Positions 7,573 to 13,501 of a stretch of DNA of 13,501 nt are shown piece by piece. Location: the NCBI GenBank assembly GCA_021817355.1, contig JAKAVI010000197.1, positions 1 to 13,501 on the forward strand. Reading direction: 5' to 3'. This stretch comes from Pseudomonadota bacterium. Its GTDB lineage: Bacteria; Pseudomonadota; Alphaproteobacteria; Micropepsales; Micropepsaceae. The notes beneath the pieces were generated by a model, which saw only the letters and a list, made by a program, of their open reading frames with translations, was not told where the DNA came from and made no database searches. Each line of letters begins with the position of its first letter. Positions within the stretch are counted from its first letter, which is position 1. Both the position numbers and the translations under genes were made by a program.

Positions 7573-8790
7573 ATGCTGTATGCAACCTACCAGAGTTCCA
7601 CCGACCTATTTACTCCCTGGCGGAGAGCCGCAGAAATTCTCGAGCGTAGCGTTCGGGGTGCGGCACCGTTTTGGTGGATGAATCATGGGCTGCAAAGCAT
7701 GGGCGCAGCGGCTGAAATGCTGAGCCGGTACCGCCTACAGCATGACCGTCCCGATTTTGGCATCAAACAGATTAGGAAGGGGGATCGCACTCTGCAGGTC
7801 GAGGAAGAAATCGTTCAGTCGGACGACTTTTCCCAATTGCTGCATTTTCACAAAGATGGGGAAGCAGCGCAACCACGCATATTGCTTGTCGCCCCTTGGG
7901 CAGGACATTTTTCGACCTTGCTGCGCGACACCGCCGCAACACTGCTCGCGGATCATGATGTGTACCTTACAGATTGGCGCAATGCTCGTGATGTCCCCCG
8001 CTCGGCTGGATCATTCGGACTTGACGGATATATCGCGCAACTAATCGCCTACCTCGCACATTTGGGGCCCGACACACATGTGGTAGCCGTGTGTCAACCA
8101 TGTCCAGCCGCGCTCGCGGCGGTCGCGGCGATGGCTGCTGCTGATCATCCAGCCCAGCCGCGCAGCATGACCTTGATGGCAGGACCGATCGATACACGCG
8201 TAAATCCGACGGTTGTCAATGAGTTGGCGATTTCCCACCCAATCTCCTGGTTTGAGCGTAATCTGATTTCTACGGTTCCCTATCGCTACCCCGGTGCAGC
8301 ACGACGAGTTTATCCCGGTTTTATGCAGGTTGGCGCATTTTTGTCGATGAACCCTCTGCGTCACTGGCAAGCCCATATAGATCTCTTTGCCGAAGCCTCC
8401 CGTGGTAATGCTGATAAGGCTAAGTCCATACGCGAATTTTACGACGAATATTTTTCGGTTCTCGATCTGCCCGCGGAATTTTACCTGGAAACAGTTGTGC
8501 GTGTATTTCAGGAGTTTCACCTGCCGCGAGGGCGCCTCATCTGGCGGGATCAAAAAATTGAACCGACCGCAATCAAAAATACGGCATTGCTTACGGTTGA
8601 AGGTGGACGTGACGATATCTGCGGCATTGGGCAGACGAGTGCTGCCCACGCACTTTGCGCATCAATCCCGGGCACGCGCAAACAACAATACTTTCAACCC
8701 GAAGCTGGTCATTACGGCGTCTTTTCAGGGCGGCGCTGGCAAAGGGAGATTTATCCAGTGATTAAGAACTTCATCGCCAGCAACGCATAA
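7573..8790 (+). CDS. phaZ: Intracellular polyhydroxyalkanoate depolymerase
   Basis: 405 residues, normal for the intracellular PhaZ family. It hydrolyses native PHB/PHA granules in the cytoplasm so the stored carbon can be reused. Seen: the typical N-terminus MLYATYQ and a following region that fits granule binding, an alpha/beta-hydrolase core from about 100, the nucleophile in VCQPCPA (Cys174; this family uses cysteine rather than serine), a candidate acid in GGRDD (347-348) and the catalytic histidine in EAGHYGVFSG (His380). RDDICGIGQT and the C-terminal segment match the family C-terminal domain. No signal peptide is present, so it is not the secreted depolymerase. AGGGA at 7563-7567, five bases before the ATG, supports this start over the open frame back to 7330. 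Its end is three bases from the end of the convergent meaB gene. Neighbouring synthetase and mutase genes fit a theme of storage and acyl-CoA metabolism. Confidence 0.93.
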   Translation: MLYATYQSSTDLFTPWRRAAEILERSVRGAAPFWWMNHGLQSMGAAAEMLSRYRLQHDRPDFGIKQIRKGDRTLQVEEEIVQSDDFSQLLHFHKDGEAAQPRILLVAPWAGHFSTLLRDTAATLLADHDVYLTDWRNARDVPRSAGSFGLDGYIAQLIAYLAHLGPDTHVVAVCQPCPAALAAVAAMAAADHPAQPRSMTLMAGPIDTRVNPTVVNELAISHPISWFERNLISTVPYRYPGAARRVYPGFMQVGAFLSMNPLRHWQAHIDLFAEASRGNADKAKSIREFYDEYFSVLDLPAEFYLETVVRVFQEFHLPRGRLIWRDQKIEPTAIKNTALLTVEGGRDDICGIGQTSAAHALCASIPGTRKQQYFQPEAGHYGVFSGRRWQREIYPVIKNFIASNA

Positions 8791-8793
8791 CTG

Positions 8794-9777
8794 TCAGGAA
8801 TGCTGGAATGCTTGTACAAGATTGCGTGCCGCGGCATGAGGCAGTAGCCGACTGGCTAGCACGTCAGATTCGATCCGCTTTGCGGCATCGGCACTGCGCG
8901 GATCATGGAGAATTTTCTCAGTAAGAACACTCTGGACTTCACTCCAAAACCAGCCACGGGCCTGCTCCTGGCGCAATTTCTGCAGGTGGCCCTCTCGCAA
9001 GAGTCTGTCGTGAAGCGATTTGATCTCTGTCCATGCTTCCGCAATAGCGACGCCTTCATGCGATGAGACCGCTATCACGCCTGGAGAAATGGAAGGATAT
9101 TTAGGACGCATAAGATGCAGGGCCATGCGGTAGTCCGCAACGGCCCTACAAGCGGCGGCCGCAAGGTCGCCATCGGCTTTGGTAACAAGCACAAGATCTG
9201 CAAGTTCCATCGCGCCGCGCTTGATGCCCTGCAATTCGTCGCCGCCACCAGGGCTAGCCAGCAATACAAAAATGTCCGTCATTTCGGATACTGCAGTTTC
9301 GGACTGTCCGACGCCAACAGTCTCTATGATTACCACATCGAATCCTGCGGCCTCGGTGAGCAGCATCGCCTCGCGCGTACGGCGCGCGACGCCGCCTAGC
9401 GTTGTACCCGCGGGGGAGGGGCGAATGAAGGCCGCGGGATCCCGCGACAGGCTTGCCATTCTTGTCTTGTCACCAAGGATTGAACCTCCGGAGCGTTGCG
9501 AGGAAGGATCAATCGCCAGCACAGCAACCTTATGACCCAGACCGGTCAAATGCTTGCCAAAAACCTCTATGAAACTTGACTTGCCGGCACCAGGTGCTCC
9601 TGAAATGCCAAGGCGACAGGCGTTTCCGGTCTGCGGCAGTAGTCCAGTCAGCAAGACCTCTGCGTCGCGCGCATCGCTCGGGCGTTTGGACTCGACCAGC
9701 GTAATGGCCCGTGCCAGCGCCCGTCGGTCGCCGGAGCGAATTTTTAACGCCAAGTCATGGAGTCCAGTCTCGGTCAC
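8794..9777 (-). CDS. meaB: MeaB/ArgK-type G3E GTPase, methylmalonyl-CoA mutase chaperone
   Basis: 327 residues from a GTG start, which is the only possible start since an in-frame TAG lies shortly upstream. The protein is a P-loop GTPase of the G3E group: Walker [11 protein letters not shown] (59-68), [20 protein letters not shown] (88-107), the switch and Walker B-like ETVGVGQSE (152-160), and the base-recognition TKAD (199-202). The C-terminal helices fit a dimerisation arm. Known function (MeaB, human MMAA): binds adenosylcobalamin-dependent mutase, gates cofactor loading using GTP and prevents or repairs inactivation. The target is very likely the mutase encoded at 1944-4091, although about 4.7 kb lie between the two genes and they face opposite ways. 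It was formerly called ArgK, an old arginine-transport kinase assignment. It is divergent from the DUF3108 gene. Confidence 0.95.
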   Translation of the reverse strand: MTETGLHDLALKIRSGDRRALARAITLVESKRPSDARDAEVLLTGLLPQTGNACRLGISGAPGAGKSSFIEVFGKHLTGLGHKVAVLAIDPSSQRSGGSILGDKTRMASLSRDPAAFIRPSPAGTTLGGVARRTREAMLLTEAAGFDVVIIETVGVGQSETAVSEMTDIFVLLASPGGGDELQGIKRGAMELADLVLVTKADGDLAAAACRAVADYRMALHLMRPKYPSISPGVIAVSSHEGVAIAEAWTEIKSLHDRLLREGHLQKLRQEQARGWFWSEVQSVLTEKILHDPRSADAAKRIESDVLASRLLPHAAARNLVQAFQHS

Positions 9778-9854
9778 GCTAGAACCACAATCCTGTGTCT
9801 AAGATTTTAACTTGCCTCCACTGTGGCCAATCAAAAGCTTGAACGGAACCGTAA
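9778..9854. promoter_or_regulatory. Short divergent promoter region, meaB / DUF3108 gene
   Basis: 77 bases separate two divergent starts, so both promoters must be here or inside the genes. It holds the small palindrome CCACTGTGG (9818-9826) and AT-rich DNA at 9801-9812. No definite boxes. Confidence 0.35.
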
Positions 9855-10706
9855 ATGAGGAAAATTCTGTGGGCCATCGTGGCCCTACTGGCTACGGTCT
9901 GTTCAACCATCGCCGGTACAACGAACCCGAAAGCCCGGCCATCGCTCCAGACCGATGGCCGGGTCGACATCACGTATGAACTGCGCTTTTGGTTCATACC
10001 ATTCGGTCACACCAATTACCACGTTACCTACGACAACAGCACCTACCAAGCTACTTCCCATTTTAACACCAGTGGACTCGTCAGTGTATTCTGGCAGGCC
10101 CAGATTACTGCCGGCGTTAGCGGTTGGCTGAGTGGTCATAAAATTGCGCCATTTATTTATGACTCCTATGCACGGCGTTCAACTGGCAAGATCCAGAAGG
10201 TCAAACTTACTTTTCAAAAGCGGGGCCCACCCATACTGCTGGCCAATCCTCCCTACAATACCAAACGATACCCGGTGTCTGTAAAGGAGCAGGAAGCGGG
10301 TATTGATCCCATGAGTGCCATCAGTTTTATCCTCACGGGCGTGTCGGCCACACCGCAGCAACCGTGCGGAAGAGTTGTTCGGGTATTTGACGGACGCAGA
10401 CGGTACGACATTGCATTCAGCTTTCTCCATGACGAAAAGGCAAGCCGCAATCATTTACAAGGAGTCAGTAAGGAGTACGTCTGTGCTCTGAGCTATCGTC
10501 AGATTGCGGGCTTCAAGCCAAATCTGCTTCGCGGTAAAAGTCACTGGCCGCCCATATATGCCCGCGTTGCTGAGATCAAGACAACTTCGGCGCCACTGGA
10601 ACGCTATGTAGTTCCTGTGGAATTATGGGCCGATACAGATTGGGGACGGGTCAGCGCTCATCTTACCAATCTGCGCATTGATGGGCGAACCAGACTGCAC
10701 CGCTAA
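9855..10706 (+). CDS. DUF3108 domain protein, predicted secreted
   Basis: 283 residues. The N-terminus has a signal peptide: MRK, then a hydrophobic stretch of about 14 residues and small residues near 19-22 (TIAG) suitable for cleavage. The remainder is rich in beta-strand-like segments, with VDITYELRFWFIPFG at about 37-51 opening the domain and DPMSAISFIL and FDGRRRYDIAF in the second half. This layout fits the DUF3108 family of proteobacterial proteins, thought to be periplasmic, whose function is not known. No lipobox or membrane anchor after the signal is visible. The start is preceded only by a weak GGAA. The stop codon overlaps that of the convergent cinA gene by four bases. The assignment rests on remembered family patterns; the biological role cannot be read from the neighbours. 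Confidence 0.72.
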   Translation: MRKILWAIVALLATVCSTIAGTTNPKARPSLQTDGRVDITYELRFWFIPFGHTNYHVTYDNSTYQATSHFNTSGLVSVFWQAQITAGVSGWLSGHKIAPFIYDSYARRSTGKIQKVKLTFQKRGPPILLANPPYNTKRYPVSVKEQEAGIDPMSAISFILTGVSATPQQPCGRVVRVFDGRRRYDIAFSFLHDEKASRNHLQGVSKEYVCALSYRQIAGFKPNLLRGKSHWPPIYARVAEIKTTSAPLERYVVPVELWADTDWGRVSAHLTNLRIDGRTRLHR

Positions 10707-11191
10707 AGCATCGTGAGTACGAGTTCCAACGCGGCTTCCATGGTTTTCATTCTCACTTGGCTGCGCCCAATATCACCGAAACGGTGAGCTTCGTGACGTA
10801 TGGATCGATTTTCGCGGGCGACTGCGATATGAACAAGGCCGATAGGCTTGAGTGGCGTACCCCCTGAGGGGCCAGCAACGCCTGTGACTGCAACCGCCAG
10901 GTGCGCGTTGGAATTCGACAACGCACCTTCCGCCATCAAACGCGCCACCGGTTCGGAAACCGCCCCCATATCGGCAATAATGTCTCCTGGCACGCCAAGC
11001 AGATCCTGCTTGGCGCGATTGGAATAGACGATGAAGCCGCGATCGATGACCGCAGACGAACCGGAAATTTCAGTCAATAGTGCGCCGATCAATCCACCGG
11101 TACAGCTCTCAGCGGTTACGATACGTACACCTTGGTCGCGAGCCTCAGCCAGCACTCGTTCGGCCAATCGCAACTGGGATGTCGTAAACAT
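10703..11191 (-). CDS. CinA C-terminal-type nicotinamide-nucleotide amidohydrolase
   Basis: 162 residues, a stand-alone CinA C-terminal (PncC) domain without the N-terminal ADP-ribose pyrophosphatase part of full CinA. Known activity of PncC: deamidation of nicotinamide mononucleotide to nicotinic acid mononucleotide, recycling NAD by-products. Seen: TAESCTGG (26-33, with the catalytic serine), GFIVYSNRAKQDLLGV, AVTGVAGPSGGTPLKPIGLV and a C-terminal helix. A very good AAGGAGG site (11198-11204 on the minus strand) six bases before ATG 11191 fixes the start; the frame is open back to 11230 but that part overlaps pgpA. It is last gene of the ispDF - pgpA - cinA run, with 19 bases after pgpA, and overlaps the DUF3108 stop by four bases. 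Confidence 0.92.
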   Translation of the reverse strand: MFTTSQLRLAERVLAEARDQGVRIVTAESCTGGLIGALLTEISGSSAVIDRGFIVYSNRAKQDLLGVPGDIIADMGAVSEPVARLMAEGALSNSNAHLAVAVTGVAGPSGGTPLKPIGLVHIAVARENRSIRHEAHRFGDIGRSQVRMKTMEAALELVLTML

Positions 11192-11197
11192 GAGTAG

Positions 11198-11204
11198 CCT
11201 CCTT
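11198..11204 (-). promoter_or_regulatory. Strong ribosome binding site of the cinA-type gene
   Basis: AAGGAGG on the minus strand, six bases before ATG 11191, decides the start over the longer frame. Confidence 0.8.
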
Positions 11205-11210
11205 ACAATC

Positions 11211-11663
11211 CTACACCAGCCGCGTGGCATGCATCGTTGCTACCAGAATTGCAGCCATAACGCCGGCGACCAGATCATCCAGCATGACGCCCAGTCCGCC
11301 TGGCGCGCGTTCAGCCGTGCGCGCGGGCCATGGCTTCAAGATATCGAATAAGCGGAACGCGACAAACGCCAGGACATAGCCCGGTAAGGTGAGGGGGGCA
11401 GCCATACAGGCAATCCACTGGCCCGCCACCTCGTCGATGACGCATTCAGAGGGATCGTGCCGCCCGGTCGTTCGCACATGAATGTCGCAAACCCAAATTC
11501 CTAGGATGCTAACTGCGGCGGTCGCTGCGCCCAAAAGCCACAATCCACCTGTATGCATCAAGCCAAATGCAGGAGGGAGGGCGAAGAGACTTCCAAAGGT
11601 ACCCGAAGCAAATGGGATATAGCCGACGCCAAACACTGACGCGATGAACGATGCTGGCTTCAT
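11211..11663 (-). CDS. pgpA: Phosphatidylglycerophosphatase A
   Basis: 150 residues, usual for PgpA, an inner-membrane enzyme that removes the phosphate from phosphatidylglycerophosphate to give phosphatidylglycerol. Seen: the N-terminal GVGYIPFASGTFGSL (12-26), two or three hydrophobic membrane segments (about 27-60, 84-104 and 128-145), the acidic metal-binding segment DPSECVIDEVAGQW (70-83) and RLFDILKPWPAR (104-115) followed by GGLGVMLDDLVAG. All key acidic residues appear present. Its ATG overlaps the stop of ispDF by four bases (ATGA), indicating translational coupling. Confidence 0.93.
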   Translation of the reverse strand: MKPASFIASVFGVGYIPFASGTFGSLFALPPAFGLMHTGGLWLLGAATAAVSILGIWVCDIHVRTTGRHDPSECVIDEVAGQWIACMAAPLTLPGYVLAFVAFRLFDILKPWPARTAERAPGGLGVMLDDLVAGVMAAILVATMHATRLV

Positions 11664-12820
11664 ATTGGTATCTTCACAGTGACTATTGCTTCGGCAGCAA
11701 GGCCTTCACGGCGTCCGGTAAACCCGAGCCCTTCGGTGGTGGTTGCCTTGACCGAGATGCGTCCGATTGGAACCCTAAGAATTTCGGCAATGCGCGCACG
11801 CATTACCTCACGGTGTGGACCAATCTTGGGACGTTCACAAATCAGGGTTATGTCTCCATTCACGAATGTCCCGTTGGCGTCACGCAGCAGGTCCATCGCG
11901 TGTGCAAGAAAGCGGTCTGATGAGGCGTTGCGCCAACGTTCGTCTGTTGGCGGGAAATGTTGCCCAATATCCCCTGCACCGATTGCGCCCAGTATGGCGT
12001 CGGTCAGGGCATGCAAGCCGGCGTCAGCATCGGAATGGCCTTCCAACGTATGGCTGTGGGTAATGCGGATGCCACAAAGCCAGACATGGTCTCCGTCAGT
12101 AAAGCGATGAACATCATATCCTGATCCCGTGCGGAACTCGAAGGCACCTCCCAAAAGACGTTCGGCGTAGACGAGGTCATCCTGCGTTGTGATTTTCATA
12201 TTGCTCTCTTCCCCATCCACTCTGGTGATGACAAAGCCGGCAGCTTCAGCCAGGGCCATGTCGTCGGTTACCGACACCTTAGTGAACTGGCGGTGTGCTT
12301 CTAGGATTTCAGCGAAGTGGAAGCCTTGTGGTGTTTGTGCTCTCCAGATGCCGTCGCGCGGTATCAATGACCAGCTGCCGTCCGTATCCTGTCGGCGCAA
12401 GGTGTCGGCCACGGCCACCATGGGGATCGCGGCCGCAGCACCGCGTTCAAGCTCCGCGACGACCCGCGCGATGAGAGCCGGACTGACCATCGGCCTGGCG
12501 GCATCGTGAATAAGGACAAAATCTGGCGCTATCGAACTGAGCGATTCGAGCCCATTGCGGACAGATTCCTGACGCGTCGCACCGCCAAGAACCGGTGCTG
12601 GCAGCTCAAGCCCCGCGATCGCTGAGTTGTAGTTTTCCAGATGATCGGGACTGACGACGACCTGAATACGACCACTCGCGATGTTGGACATGGCCTGGAC
12701 TGTGCGGCGCAGAACCGGCTGACCGGCCAGTAGACGGTATTGTTTGGGAATACCGCCGCCAAAGCGTTCACCTTTACCGGCAGAGACAATCAAAATGGCA
12801 ACCGAGGGCATGGGTCTCAT
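11660..12820 (-). CDS. ispDF: Bifunctional IspD-IspF isoprenoid precursor enzyme
   Basis: 386 residues. The N-terminal IspD domain (about 1-225) makes CDP-methylerythritol from MEP and CTP; the C-terminal IspF domain (about 228-386) cyclises the later CDP-ME phosphate to MEcPP. IspE, which acts between them, is encoded elsewhere. Seen: IspD SAGKGERFGGGIPKQY (13-28), HDAARP (105-110) and TDDMALAE (185-192); IspF GSGYDVHRF with zinc ligands Asp236 and His238, HSDADAGLHALTDAILGA with His270, DIGQHFPPTDERW (284-296) and KATTTEGLGFTGR (358-370). This fusion is common in alpha- and epsilonproteobacteria. The frame is open back to 12943, but the family N-terminus begins near 12820; ATG 12811 is an alternative three codons in. 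First gene of the run with pgpA and cinA. Confidence 0.96.
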   Translation of the reverse strand: MRPMPSVAILIVSAGKGERFGGGIPKQYRLLAGQPVLRRTVQAMSNIASGRIQVVVSPDHLENYNSAIAGLELPAPVLGGATRQESVRNGLESLSSIAPDFVLIHDAARPMVSPALIARVVAELERGAAAAIPMVAVADTLRRQDTDGSWSLIPRDGIWRAQTPQGFHFAEILEAHRQFTKVSVTDDMALAEAAGFVITRVDGEESNMKITTQDDLVYAERLLGGAFEFRTGSGYDVHRFTDGDHVWLCGIRITHSHTLEGHSDADAGLHALTDAILGAIGAGDIGQHFPPTDERWRNASSDRFLAHAMDLLRDANGTFVNGDITLICERPKIGPHREVMRARIAEILRVPIGRISVKATTTEGLGFTGRREGLAAEAIVTVKIPI

Positions 12821-12960
12821 CGCAACTGGGCGGAGCGGTTCTAGCAGAAGCGGCAAGGATGTCTGTAGCAGCCAGACTCCAGCCTTCAGCTGCGGTGGAC
12901 AAGAATGGCTTTTTTGGGGGCAGGGCGGAAAGCCCCCTTGCACTTCAAATTGCCTAGTTT
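12821..12960. promoter_or_regulatory. Divergent region between ispDF and ntrB, with hairpin and near-direct repeats
   Basis: 140 bases. GGGGGC (12916-12921) and GCCCCC (12932-12937) form a 6-bp stem with a 10-base loop; a T-run lies before it on the plus strand rather than after, so it is not a terminator in either direction. A 14-base near-repeat (12 of 14 identical) is at 12947-12960 and 12974-12987, beginning AAATTGCC in both copies. The second copy lies inside the longest ntrB frame, so it might be an operator if translation starts later. Confidence 0.4.
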
Positions 12961-13501
12961 ATGATCATTTTGGAAATTGCCCATTTTGTGAGCAAGATGC
13001 TATCTCGACGCGCTGTGGAGCAAGCGCAGCAGGCCCATGCCCGCCACATCGCGGCAGCGCTACCCTCTGCGTTGCTCATGGTGAACGCAGACGATGCGAT
13101 CATCTACGCCAATCCCGCCGCCGAGCAGTTCTTCGGACTTAGCCTGCCCTTGCTGCTGAAACAGCCGTTTCGCAGCCTGCTGCCTTTCGGATCGCCGTTG
13201 CACTCCCTTCTTGAGCAGGCGCGTGAGCGCGGTGCAACAGTTGGCGAACGGGATCTAGACCTTTCAACTCCCAAACTTGGGGAACGTCTAGCCGACGTGA
13301 CCGCAACGCCATTGCCGGACCCGTCGGGTGCGGTGGTGTTGATGCTTCAGGAGCGCGGACTGGCACACCGGCTTGACCGCCAAATTCTGCATCGTGGCGC
13401 GGTTCGTTCTCTTTCCGGTATGGCGGCGGTCCTGGCCCATGAAATCAAAAATCCCCTCGCGGGCATCCGTGGCGCCGCCCAGCTCCTGGAGGAGGCGGTA
13501 C
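12961..13501 (+). CDS. ntrB: Nitrogen-regulation sensor histidine kinase NtrB (partial, 3' end off the right edge)
   Basis: 180 codons up to the edge. NtrB/GlnL is the cytoplasmic kinase/phosphatase that sets the phosphorylation of NtrC in response to PII. Seen: a PAS-like sensor region at about 29-125 (AALPSALLMVNADDAIIYAN and on) and the phosphoacceptor H-box LAHEIKNPLAGIRGAAQLLE with His160; the ATP-binding domain lies outside. No membrane segment is seen, as expected. An in-frame TAG ends just before 12961, so ATG 12961 is the earliest start; GTG 12988 and ATG 12997 are alternatives and none has a strong ribosome site. The residues before 13 (MIILEIAHFVSK) do not look conserved, so the true start may be 12997. 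ntrC is expected next. In several alphaproteobacteria dusB/nifR3 precedes ntrB; here it does not. Confidence 0.9.
   Translation, partial: MIILEIAHFVSKMLSRRAVEQAQQAHARHIAAALPSALLMVNADDAIIYANPAAEQFFGLSLPLLLKQPFRSLLPFGSPLHSLLEQARERGATVGERDLDLSTPKLGERLADVTATPLPDPSGAVVLMLQERGLAHRLDRQILHRGAVRSLSGMAAVLAHEIKNPLAGIRGAAQLLEEAV

Noticed and set aside
12916..12937. Intrinsic terminator.
   Set aside because: The six-base T-run precedes the stem on the plus strand, and on the minus strand the stem is followed by A residues, so neither direction has the required U-tract.
12938..12953. Sigma-54 promoter before ntrB (TTGCAC then TTGC).
   Set aside because: The -24-like element lacks the GG, and the spacing between the elements is one base too long.

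Overview
The window looks like part of an alphaproteobacterial chromosome. Its genes are of alphaproteobacterial type: a SUV3-like DEAD/DEAH helicase, a fused IspD-IspF protein, a RatA/COQ10-type START protein behind lipA, the order cinA - pgpA - ispDF next to ntrB, and a single-chain methylmalonyl-CoA mutase of the alphaproteobacterial subtype. The order Rhodospirillales would fit, but I cannot assign it from sequence alone. Most of the DNA is moderately GC-rich and codes densely on both strands. I see no mobile element, tRNA, rRNA or CRISPR array.

Layout, left to right. 1-1518 (-): 5' part of the SUV3-like helicase gene, cut by the left edge. 1561-1943: a regulatory gap with four GANTC sites and nested inverted repeats. 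1944-4091 (+): methylmalonyl-CoA mutase. 4102-5542 (-): lipA and ratA, a two-gene unit. 5671-7266 (+): an acyl-ACP/acyl-CoA synthetase resembling the C-terminal half of Aas, starting at TTG. 7267-7572: gap with hairpins. 7573-8790 (+): intracellular polyhydroxyalkanoate depolymerase. 8794-9777 (-): MeaB/ArgK G-protein chaperone of the mutase. 9855-10706 (+): secreted DUF3108 protein. 10703-12820 (-): ispDF - pgpA - cinA, a compact operon. 12961-13501 (+): start of ntrB, cut by the right edge.

Functionally there are two layers. Housekeeping genes (lipoate synthesis, a ubiquinone-related START protein, isoprenoid precursors, phosphatidylglycerol synthesis, NMN deamidation, nitrogen sensing) form the backbone. 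Carbon-storage and C3 genes lie between lipA-ratA and cinA-pgpA-ispDF. The mutase links propionyl-CoA and methylmalonyl-CoA to succinyl-CoA, MeaB protects and reloads its B12 cofactor, PhaZ mobilises PHA granules, and the Aas-like enzyme activates a free acid.

I found no clear new biological system. The observations most worth a check are the stand-alone Aas-like synthetase beside PhaZ, the GANTC cluster and structured leader before the mutase gene, the insertion of metabolic genes into a housekeeping neighbourhood, and the apparent absence of dusB/nifR3 before ntrB.
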